From Pseudomonadota bacterium (GTDB lineage Bacteria; Pseudomonadota; Alphaproteobacteria; Rhizobiales; Xanthobacteraceae), in contig JAEYTQ010000657.1 in the NCBI GenBank assembly GCA_023433965.1, positions 1 to 5,450 on the forward strand: DNA of 5,450 nucleotides, read 5' to 3'. The notes under the pieces are model-generated. The model worked only from the letters and a program-made list of their open reading frames with translations, did not search any database and was not told the origin of the DNA. This document shows, in pieces, positions 1-5,166 of the stretch (within the stretch, counting starts at the first letter, position 1; each line of letters starts with the position of its first letter). A program made the position numbers and the translations under genes.

Positions 1-293
1 AGGACGACATCCCGTGCGGCCCGATCCTGTCGATGAAGGAGATCGCGGAAGACCAGTCGCTGCGCGCGACCGGCACCGTGGTCGAGGTCGACCACCCCAC
101 CCGCGGCAAATACGTCTCGGTCGGCAACCCGATGAAGCTGTCGGACTCACCGAGCGACGTTCAGCGCTCCCCGCTGCTCGGCGAGCACCCCGACGAGATC
201 CTGCGCACGGTGCTCGGCTTCTCGGATCACCAGCTTGCCGAGATCCACAAGTCCGGCGCCCTCGACCCGCCGCAGAAGCAGGCCGCGGAGTAA
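1..293 (+). CDS. frc: Formyl-CoA:oxalate CoA-transferase, C-terminal part (5' end outside window)
   Basis: This is the last 96 codons of a class III (CaiB/BaiF family) CoA-transferase, read in the frame starting at base 3 and ending at TAA 291-293. The family moves CoA from formyl-CoA to oxalate, giving oxalyl-CoA and formate in the cytoplasm; oxalyl-CoA decarboxylase then acts on the product. What is seen: the tail opens with [20 protein letters not shown] and carries the segments [35 protein letters not shown] and [11 protein letters not shown]. These match the layout of Frc C-termini as I know them: a 'CGP(I/V)LSMKE' substrate-pocket strand, an 'RGKY' strand, and a 'PLLGEH' motif before the final helix. 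A full Frc is about 425 residues, so roughly the last quarter is present. A strong terminator starts 22 nt after the stop, so this is the last gene of its transcript. A relative in the same superfamily with another acyl-CoA substrate is possible but less likely given the motif match. Confidence 0.88.
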   Translation, partial: DDIPCGPILSMKEIAEDQSLRATGTVVEVDHPTRGKYVSVGNPMKLSDSPSDVQRSPLLGEHPDEILRTVLGFSDHQLAEIHKSGALDPPQKQAAE

Positions 294-315
294 GCGGACC
301 GCATTGAACCGGACG

Positions 316-344
316 AAAGGGCCGCCCGAAGGGGCGGCCCTTTT
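316..344 (+). terminator. Rho-independent terminator of frc
   Basis: A perfect 12-bp stem pairs AAAGGGCCGCCC (316-327) with GGGCGGCCCTTT (332-343) around the four-base loop GAAG, and the T run reaches 344. It lies 22 nt after the frc stop codon. The stem is very GC-rich and ends in a T run on the + strand, so it should end frc transcription there. The T run is short (four), and the opposite strand has only three Ts before C, so it works best for the + strand. Confidence 0.9.
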
Positions 345-813
345 GCTAGGGAACGCCGAGCATGACAGGCGCCAATTCAAAGAGCCGAAAAACAACCCCA
401 TGCACAATAGCCATCCCATTGGCGCACAACGATATTTCTGATTCGACGAAAAAGTTCCGACCCGTCGGGCAAAACAGGGGTATTATGCGATCGTGGATGT
501 CCTGCCGCGCGGAGCGCTCGGCTGTTGCCAAATCGGAACGGATCCCCGATCACACCGTCCGCGGAAGCGGATGCGCCGGATTGGCCTCCGGCTAACCGAG
601 CCCCTCAGCGATCTCCCGCAGCCCGTTGCTCGCGAAAACACTTCACCACCGTCGCATTGAACTCGCGATGAAACCATGAACTGGTCCCGGTTGTCTGAAC
701 AAGAATTCCGCGTCGATAAGTGAAGCCTCGGCCAGGGCTAGGACGCCGCGCGGAGCAGAGGAAGCTCAAAATAGGCTTCTTGATCCGGGGTACGGTCGTC
801 AAGACTCGAGTGA
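345..813. other. Gene-free stretch with small hairpins and a probable decayed dispersed repeat
   Basis: No reading frame here has a convincing start, ribosome site and protein-like composition. Small features are visible: CCGA/TCGG around 457-468, TCCGC-GGAA-GCGGA at 558-571, and GCCGGA/TCCGGC at 575-592 with a 6-nt loop. None is followed by a T run. The AT-richer block at about 410-490, with TTTCTGATTCG and CCCGTCGGGCAAAAC, resembles from memory the start of long intergenic repeats scattered through Bradyrhizobium-type genomes; this was not checked. On the - strand, a frame ending at TGA 605-607 reads somewhat like a protein C-terminus (FHREFNATVVKCFREQRAAG), but it has no recognisable domain and no supported start. 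It may be a gene remnant or chance. Confidence 0.4.
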
Positions 814-954
814 AGTCGTTGTCCGTTGGACTACGAGGTTCAAGAACGCCTACAGATGGTGAAGGCGATCAGGGATCTCGCCGACGACTTCGACAAGCAC
901 TTCGGTGCGCTGATGGCGAACTCCGCCGCGCAGCCGCCGCGCCGGGCGCAGTAG
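814..954 (+). pseudogene. Possible gene remnant: orphan C-terminal-like reading frame, family not recognised
   Basis: After an in-frame TGA at 811-813 a frame stays open for 46 codons to TAG 952-954. It contains YEVQERLQMVKAIRDLADDF and then DKHFGALMANSAAQPP. The composition looks like a charged amphipathic helix followed by an Ala/Pro/Arg-rich tail, which is typical of a real C-terminus and unlike the Arg/Pro-heavy shadow frames around it. No upstream coding continues in this frame. An internal ATG at 856 would give only 32 residues, and no good ribosome site precedes it. I do not recognise the family. It could be the surviving tail of a deleted gene, a small protein, or chance. Confidence 0.25.
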
Positions 955-1053
955 GGCTCGGCGCACACCGCGGATTGCGAGTTTGCGGGTGCCCGCTCAA
1001 CATCGAGCGCCGAGGCGACGGCTGCACAAGAAAGGCCGGAGCCGCCCTGCACC

Positions 1054-1069
1054 CCGACAGGCGTGTCGG
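1054..1069 (-). terminator. Small hairpin just after the TRAP permease stop (weak terminator candidate)
   Basis: A perfect 6-bp stem pairs CCGACA (1054-1059) with TGTCGG (1064-1069) around a four-base loop. It begins 6 nt after the permease stop codon on the - strand. No T run follows on that strand (the next bases are GGTGCAGG), so it is not a standard Rho-independent terminator. It could protect the mRNA 3' end or mark a Rho-dependent end. Confidence 0.25.
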
Positions 1070-1075
1070 TCGCGC

Positions 1076-3025
1076 CTATGTCCCTGGCACCGTGCGCCAG
1101 CCTGAAACGAGCTTGGTTAGCACGAGCGCTCCGACGCAGATCGCAAAGCCAATGAGATCGGTCATTCCCTCGGGCACCAGCATCAATAATCCGCCAGCCC
1201 CGACGATGATCCGAGACCAAGCGGGTAGCCGCCCGGCCCAGTAGAAGTATCCCTCGAACGACGCTGCCAGGAGAACGACGGCCGCGACGGCCGTGGTCGC
1301 CACCTGGAGAACCTCCATCAACTCGCCCTTGAGGATGAGCGCCGGCTGCAACACGAAGAGCACCGGCAGCAGGAACAGGAGACACCCGATCCGGATGGCG
1401 CGCAGTCCGACCTGGATCGCGTCAGCCTTGGCGATCGACGCGGCGGCGATCGCTGCCAGGGCTACCGGCGGCGTGATGAAAGACACAAGCCCCCAGTAGA
1501 ACACATAGAGATGTACGGCCATAGGATCGAGGCCGGTCGTGATCAGCGCGGGCGCGAGCACGATGGCGAGGAAGATGTAGCAGGCGGAAGCCGTCATGCC
1601 CATGCCGAGGATGAAGCTCGTGAGAGCGCCGGTAGCAAGCAGCAGCACGATATTGTTGCCCGCGTACTGCACGAGTTCGCGCGAGAACGAGTTGGCGACA
1701 CCGGTGATCGACAATGCGCCGATAATCAAACCTATGCCGGCAATCAGTCCCACGATCTGCGCGACGGTCTGGCCGACATCGACGACAAGCCCGACGAAGT
1801 AGCGGGGCGTGAAGCCCAGCGCAGGTGCTCGAAAGATCGCGATCAGCACCAGGAAGAGCGAAACCCAGAAGGGCGCCTCGCCCTCAAGACGCCAGACGAG
1901 CAACAGCAGGGTGAGCGCAACCAGCGCGCCAATGTAGTACCAGCCGCCGATCAAAGTACGCGTGAGGGGCGGCACGTCGTCGGCACCGGTTCCACGCAGC
2001 CCGTTGCGCGCCGCGTAGAAGTCCGTTTGCATGAACAGTGCGAAGAAATACAGCACCGCCGGCAGGAATGCGGCGACGACGACATCGGCGTAGGGCACGT
2101 TCAGGAAGTTGGCCATGATGAAGGCCGCCGCTCCCATGACAGGCGGCATCAGCGCGCCACCCGTCGACGCGCAAGCTTCGACGGCGCCGGCATAGGCAGC
2201 TGGATAGCCGCAGCGCTTCATGGTGGGAATAGTGAGCGTGCCCGTGGTGAGCACGTTCGATGTTGGGCTGCCGGACAGCATCCCGAAGAATCCCGATGAG
2301 ATGATTGCCACTTTGGCAGGACCGCCGCGCGCCGTCCCAAGAAGGGCGGACGCGAAGTCCATGAAGAAGGCGCCGCCGCCGGTCGACGCCAGGACCACAC
2401 CGAACACGAGGAAGCCGATCAGCGTGTCCGCAACGACCTGCATCGGAATGCCGATCAGGCTCTCGAGGCCATAGACGTGTTCGCTGAGGGCCTGGCCGAG
2501 ATCGAGTTGCACGCCCCAGAGAAAGCCGGGCATGTGGCCCGCATAGAGCGGGAACGACGCAAAGATGAGACAGAAGACGAAGAGAATGGTCTCGCCCGTG
2601 CGCCGGAGCCCTTCGAGGACCAGAGCAATGACAACGCCCGCCACGATCTGCGCTTCGAGTGGCCCAGTCGTGTTCCAGCCCGCGTCGATGACGTATTGCG
2701 CCCGCGAGGCAATCCAGCTGGTCAGGCCCAGCAGAGCAGCACCGCAAATCCAATCGTACCAGGGCACGGGACCGTGCCACGGCTTGCGCGCAGGAAAGGC
2801 AAGGAAGCCGATCGCACCAAAAATGCCGATGATCAGGTAGTAGTAAGCCGTGCTGATCGGCCGAAAGCCGCCGATGCCCAGATTAAAGACCTGATTGACC
2901 GAGAGCGCTAGTCCAAGCAACGTCAGGACGAACGTTGCCCAAAATGCGCGCCCCTCAAGCCGTGCCGAGCGGGCTTCGGGGTCTTCAACTATCGGTGTCG
3001 CGACCTCAGCCTGTTCGGTCGTCAT
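1076..3025 (-). CDS. TRAP transporter fused permease (DctQ-DctM fusion), TAXI type
   Basis: This 649-residue inner-membrane protein should be the transport channel of a TRAP system, importing a solute handed over by the periplasmic TAXI protein encoded just upstream, driven by an ion gradient. Residues 30-160 hold a DctQ-like set of hydrophobic segments. From about 195 to 590 is the DctM domain with family hallmarks: GMLSGSPTSNVLTTGTLTIP (249 onward), GYPAAYAGAVEACASTGG (273-290), MPPVMGAAAFIMA (293-305), and in the second half FILGMGMTASACYIF (471-485) and FYWGLVSFITPPVALAA (509-525). Further membrane segments extend to about residue 640. Length fits fused 4TM/12TM TRAP permeases, and the frame is intact. 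The ATG at 3025-3023 is chosen because AGGGGA (3039-3034) lies 8 nt upstream; a nearby ATG (3030-3028) is out of frame. The stop is TAG at 1078-1076. Family certain; substrate unknown. Confidence 0.95.
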   Translation of the reverse strand: MTTEQAEVATPIVEDPEARSARLEGRAFWATFVLTLLGLALSVNQVFNLGIGGFRPISTAYYYLIIGIFGAIGFLAFPARKPWHGPVPWYDWICGAALLGLTSWIASRAQYVIDAGWNTTGPLEAQIVAGVVIALVLEGLRRTGETILFVFCLIFASFPLYAGHMPGFLWGVQLDLGQALSEHVYGLESLIGIPMQVVADTLIGFLVFGVVLASTGGGAFFMDFASALLGTARGGPAKVAIISSGFFGMLSGSPTSNVLTTGTLTIPTMKRCGYPAAYAGAVEACASTGGALMPPVMGAAAFIMANFLNVPYADVVVAAFLPAVLYFFALFMQTDFYAARNGLRGTGADDVPPLTRTLIGGWYYIGALVALTLLLLVWRLEGEAPFWVSLFLVLIAIFRAPALGFTPRYFVGLVVDVGQTVAQIVGLIAGIGLIIGALSITGVANSFSRELVQYAGNNIVLLLATGALTSFILGMGMTASACYIFLAIVLAPALITTGLDPMAVHLYVFYWGLVSFITPPVALAAIAAASIAKADAIQVGLRAIRIGCLLFLLPVLFVLQPALILKGELMEVLQVATTAVAAVVLLAASFEGYFYWAGRLPAWSRIIVGAGGLLMLVPEGMTDLIGFAICVGALVLTKLVSGWRTVPGT

Positions 3026-3095
3026 CGCATTTATCCCCTATAGATCCGCCGTCGATCACAAACGAGGACTTCGAGTGGCGTACTGCAAAAAGAAG

Positions 3096-3132
3096 GACAG
3101 GCGCGTCGGCGCAATCGACCGCAACGCCTGCC
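3096..3132 (-). promoter_or_regulatory. Intercistronic hairpin with T-rich tract between TAXI gene and permease (possible attenuator)
   Basis: Read on the - strand, GGCAGGCG (3132-3125) can pair with CGCCTGTC (3103-3096), including one G-T wobble. An inner GTCG/CGAC stem (3119-3116 with 3108-3105) closes a 7-nt loop, leaving an asymmetric internal loop. The next bases are C, then TTCTTTTT (3094-3087). It begins 15 nt after the TAXI stop and lies 57 nt before the permease ribosome site. Partial termination or 3'-end protection here would give more binding protein than permease, as transporters of this type usually need. The stem is imperfect and the T run is broken by one C, so this is a candidate. 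Confidence 0.4.
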
Positions 3133-3146
3133 TCAGCGTGTCGGAG

Positions 3147-4307
3147 CTAGAGGGACTTGAGAACCTCGGCACGACGCGGCATCCAAAGCTCACCCAGCTT
3201 GGCGGCATCGGCGTCCTTTGCGGCGGACTCCTTGGCCATCATGTCGGCCCAAGCCTGCCGGAGCAGTGCGTGACGCTTCACGATGCCGTCCTGCCACTTC
3301 TGGTGATCGGGCGTCCAGACGTTCTTCTCCTTGAGGAGCTTGATGGCACCCTCGTGGAAGGGCGCGTCCATCGGGTAAGCGCCGGAGTTCTTGACTTCCC
3401 AGCGCTCCATGATGGGTGAGGCGGCCTTGTAGGTGTCATAGGTGTCGACGATCGCCTTCGTGACCGCGTAGACCTCGTCCACCTTGGCATCGCCGTAGAC
3501 GGTAATCATGGGATACCTGTAGCCCATGACGGCCCGGGGATTTTCCTTGGACACGCCCGATCCGAACGTCTCCGTGTAGGGCGCCGCGAGCGGAATGGCG
3601 CGCTGGATCTTGCTCCACAGATCCTTGTCGGTTGCTGGAAGCTCGATCCAATCGATGCCGTAAGAACTCGCCTCAAGTTCCTTGAGCGACACGGTCGTCA
3701 ACGCCGCACCGGCGGCATCCGCACGACCCTCGACGAGCGCCTTAAGCGAAGCGCCGTAACTCGGGAACTCGACGACCTGCATATCGCTGTACGAGATGCC
3801 ACCAGCGTCGAGAATAGGCTCGATCTTCGCGTTGACGGACGTATTCGCCTTTGCAATCGCGTACCGCTTGCCCTTGAGATCCTTCAGTGTCTTGATGCCG
3901 CTCGTCTTCGTCACGCAGATGGACAGCGAATTCACGCGACCGAGCAGACAGCGCAGATCCTGCGGCCCCCAATTCGGCGCGGCATACTCGTAGAGACCCT
4001 CGGCGGCGAAGAAGACCTCGGTCGCCAGCCAGCCATGTGTTACGCGACGGTCCTTCACTGGCTGGATGCGGCCGATCGATGTGCCGGAGGGCTGGAGGCG
4101 TACGCGCGTGCCATACGTCTTGCCGAGTGCATCCGCTATGGCCGAGGCCTCCACGTAGCCGGAGGCGCCAACGTCGTAGACGCTCCAGATCATGGTCGGC
4201 GGCAGATCGGGCAGCGATTTCGTCTGAGCTGCAGCGAGGTCCGGAAGCAGTCCGGCACCCAGAACAGCACCCATCCCGCCGAGATAGGCTCTGCGATCAA
4301 TCTCCAT
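3147..4307 (-). CDS. TAXI family TRAP transporter periplasmic solute-binding protein
   Basis: This 386-residue protein should bind the transported solute in the periplasm and pass it to the fused permease. Residues 1-28 form an export signal: DRRAYLGGMG carries a twin arginine followed by x-Y-L, then a short hydrophobic stretch and AAAQ, giving likely cleavage near residue 27. The RR pattern suggests Tat export, though Sec is possible. Family features are the glycine-containing first pocket loop (VYDVGASGYVEASAIADAL, 43-61), LKDLKGKRYAIAKANTSVNA (141-160), YGASLKALVEGRADAAGAAL (184-203), and the C-terminal PFHEGAIKLLKEKNVW (316-331), the counterpart of the usual TAXI 'PxHxGAxKyykEkGvW' ending. 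The first loop, DVGASGYVEA, departs from the common 'GTGGxYYPxG' form and may reflect a different ligand. Start: TTG at 4310 lies too close to GGAGGAG, so the adjacent ATG at 4307 is preferred. It is the first gene of the operon, followed 121 bp later by the permease. Family strong, ligand unknown. Confidence 0.93.
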   Translation of the reverse strand: MEIDRRAYLGGMGAVLGAGLLPDLAAAQTKSLPDLPPTMIWSVYDVGASGYVEASAIADALGKTYGTRVRLQPSGTSIGRIQPVKDRRVTHGWLATEVFFAAEGLYEYAAPNWGPQDLRCLLGRVNSLSICVTKTSGIKTLKDLKGKRYAIAKANTSVNAKIEPILDAGGISYSDMQVVEFPSYGASLKALVEGRADAAGAALTTVSLKELEASSYGIDWIELPATDKDLWSKIQRAIPLAAPYTETFGSGVSKENPRAVMGYRYPMITVYGDAKVDEVYAVTKAIVDTYDTYKAASPIMERWEVKNSGAYPMDAPFHEGAIKLLKEKNVWTPDHQKWQDGIVKRHALLRQAWADMMAKESAAKDADAAKLGELWMPRRAEVLKSL

Positions 4308-4535
4308 CAACGTCTCCTCCTTCTTACCGGTTTTTTCTACTTTTGTCGGCTCGCGCCCTGTAAACCACCTCGGTCACGGGAGTACAAGGCGGCACTTCTT
4401 CTAGCATAGGAGGTCGGGTTTTTCTTGCACCACAGCCTGGTGGGGCACCCGGCGGCCTCGGACGCGCCTGCCAAGTAAGGATCGACGACGGGCCCGACCG
4501 GGACACGGGAAAAGCCGTCCCACGAAGGCCTCGAG
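4308..4535. other. Leader and upstream region of the TAXI-TRAP operon, no gene seen
   Basis: This stretch must hold the operon promoter if it is transcribed from here. Apart from the ribosome site, a purine/A-rich leader (AAAAGTAGAAAAAACCGG on the - strand, about 4335-4318) precedes the TAXI gene. No strong sigma-70 promoter or clear operator palindrome is visible. The frame of the transposase relic stays open to TAG at 4403-4401, but past about 4536 it no longer resembles a transposase. Where the IS relic ends and native DNA starts is not visible, and no terminal inverted repeat was found. Confidence 0.45.
4314..4320 (-). promoter_or_regulatory. Strong ribosome binding site of the TAXI gene, deciding the start
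   Basis: On the - strand GGAGGAG (4320-4314) precedes tandem TTG-ATG codons. It is only 3 nt from the TTG (4310-4308) and 6 nt from the ATG (4307-4305), so the ATG is the likelier start. Confidence 0.75.
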
Positions 4536-4826
4536 CTGTCGATCGCCGCTGTCCTTCGGCAAGCGCCGTCGTCGCGGACGCGCGCGCAAGCCTTGCAGGC
4601 GCATCAGTCGATTGATTTGGTGGAGGCCACAGTCCACCCCATCGGCAAGCAGATCACGCCACACCCAGCGCGCACCATAGATGCGGTCGCTCGCCATGAA
4701 GCTTGCCTTCCCTTGCCGCCGAGTTCGTCGCTGCGGGATCTGGCGCTGGGCGAGATTCAGCCAGGCATGGAAGCCCGACCGCGATTCCCCTAGCGCGTCG
4801 CATAGCCATGCGACCGCCCAGATCGC
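4536..4826 (-). pseudogene. Relic of IS3-family transposase orfB (N-terminal part only)
   Basis: Read on the - strand, a single open frame contains WLCDALGESRSGFHAWL (4808-4758), then ASDRIYGARWVWRDLLADGV (4694-4635), then CGLHQINRLMRLQGLRARPR, ending in RRRLPKDSGDRQ near 4536. This is the recognisable N-terminal, helix-turn-helix-like part of IS3-family OrfB, which normally reads 'CxxLGVSRSGFHAWL...SDRxYGARRVWRDLLAEGV-CGLHRIxRLMR'. The stretch between GFHAWL and ASDRIYG is garbled. The expected 'SDELGGK' is found in another frame (about 4729-4709), so compensating indels have occurred. The catalytic DDE region ('DFTYxWTAEGWLYVA...') is absent, no orfA is seen upstream, and an in-frame TAG at 4853-4851 lies just above. 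It cannot encode an active transposase. It points the same way as the transporter operon and lies just upstream of it. Confidence 0.8.
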
Positions 4827-4858
4827 CCGGCAGCGGAATTGAGGCTTCCGCTACCAAA

Positions 4859-4903
4859 CGGGCACACCTTGCCCCCGCCGTCGGTGTTGAGGCAAAGTGT
4901 CCG
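4859..4903. repeat. Imperfect inverted repeat
   Basis: The left arm CGGGCACACCTTGCC (4859-4873) faces the right arm GGCAAAGTGTCCG (4891-4903) across 17 nt. The reverse complement of the left arm is GGCAAGGTGTGCCCG, so the arms differ by one substitution and a two-base gap. It lies just outside the transposase relic and could be abutting IS ends, a hairpin or an operator. Neither arm was recognised as a specific IS end. Confidence 0.5.
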
Positions 4904-4952
4904 CAAGAAGTGTGGGCTATCGCATATGACTTGGTGGCGGCCTGAGCGCACG

Positions 4953-4995
4953 CCTCGTCCTTCGAGACGGCATCACGCGCCTCCTCAGGACGAAG
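4953..4995. repeat. Palindromic intergenic repeat, copy 1
   Basis: The arms CCTCGTCCTTCGAGACGGC (4953-4971) and GCGCCTCCTCAGGACGAAG (4977-4995) are imperfect reverse complements around a 5-nt centre. The pattern 'CGTCCTTCGAGACG...CTCCTCAGGACGA' is of a type scattered between genes in Bradyrhizobium-like genomes, as I recall it. A related copy lies about 50 bp downstream in the opposite orientation. A protein-coding role is unlikely. Confidence 0.65.
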
Positions 4996-5040
4996 CTCAT
5001 CGGCATCAGCGCTCGTTGAGGCTGCAGCCGCGCGCTCCGT

Positions 5041-5108
5041 CCTCATCCCCGCGCAATGGCGAAGCCATTGTCGCTGGAGGAGCCCGCCTGAAGCGGGCGT
5101 CTCGAAGG
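5041..5108. repeat. Palindromic intergenic repeat, copy 2, inverted and interrupted by a hairpin
   Basis: The outer parts CCTCATCC (5041-5048) and GGAGGAGCCCGCC...GCGGGCGTCTCGAAGGATGG (5076-5112) reconstruct the same element as copy 1 in the other orientation: reverse-complemented it reads CCATCCTTCGAGACG...GGCTCCTCC...GGATGAGG. An internal GCCCGC/GCGGGC hairpin (5082-5087 with 5093-5098) forms its centre. Between CATCC and GGAGGAG, where the uninterrupted element would read directly through, is an extra stretch of about 26 bp containing a second hairpin. Confidence 0.6.
5051..5074. repeat. Mini-hairpin nested in repeat copy 2
   Basis: GCG-CAATGGC (5051-5060) pairs with GCCATTG-T-CGC (5064-5074) around the loop GAA: a perfect 7-bp stem extended by three pairs past one bulged T. 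It sits inside the palindromic repeat and looks like a separate small palindrome inserted into it, or a natural variant arm of the element. Confidence 0.6.
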
Positions 5109-5166
5109 ATGGCCGCAAGGAAACAGGGAAAAATGCGATAGCCCGGCGCAAGACAGGGAGATCAAC

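Noticed and set aside
575..592. Hairpin GCCGGA/TCCGGC as a terminator
   Set aside because: No T run follows on either strand and no gene ends nearby.
840..1385. 181-codon - strand frame overlapping the 3' end of the permease
   Set aside because: It lies in another frame of the permease gene for much of its length, with Arg/Gly/Ala-rich shadow composition and no domain.
1511..2299. 262-codon + strand frame inside the permease gene
   Set aside because: It is an antisense shadow of a strongly conserved permease; the Arg/Glu/Gln/His-rich composition is typical of the reverse strand of a hydrophobic GC-rich gene.
1884..2780. 298-codon - strand frame inside the permease gene
   Set aside because: It is a same-strand shadow in another frame; no domain, Arg/Cys/His-rich, while the permease frame carries all family motifs.
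4359..4387. Possible promoter for the TAXI operon on the - strand: TTGTAC, 17-nt spacer, TTTACA
   Set aside because: Spacing is ideal, but each hexamer matches the sigma-70 consensus at only three of six positions, which is expected by chance.
4953..5112. CRISPR-like array from the repeated palindromes
   Set aside because: There are only two copies in opposite orientation, with no regular spacers and no cas genes.
4839..5141. 100-codon + strand frame through the repeat block
   Set aside because: Most of it is translated repeat sequence, rich in Arg/Pro/His, with no homology recognised.
4654..5151. 165-codon - strand frame across the IS relic and the repeats
   Set aside because: It spans palindromic repeats and an out-of-frame part of the transposase relic; no domain and no ribosome site.
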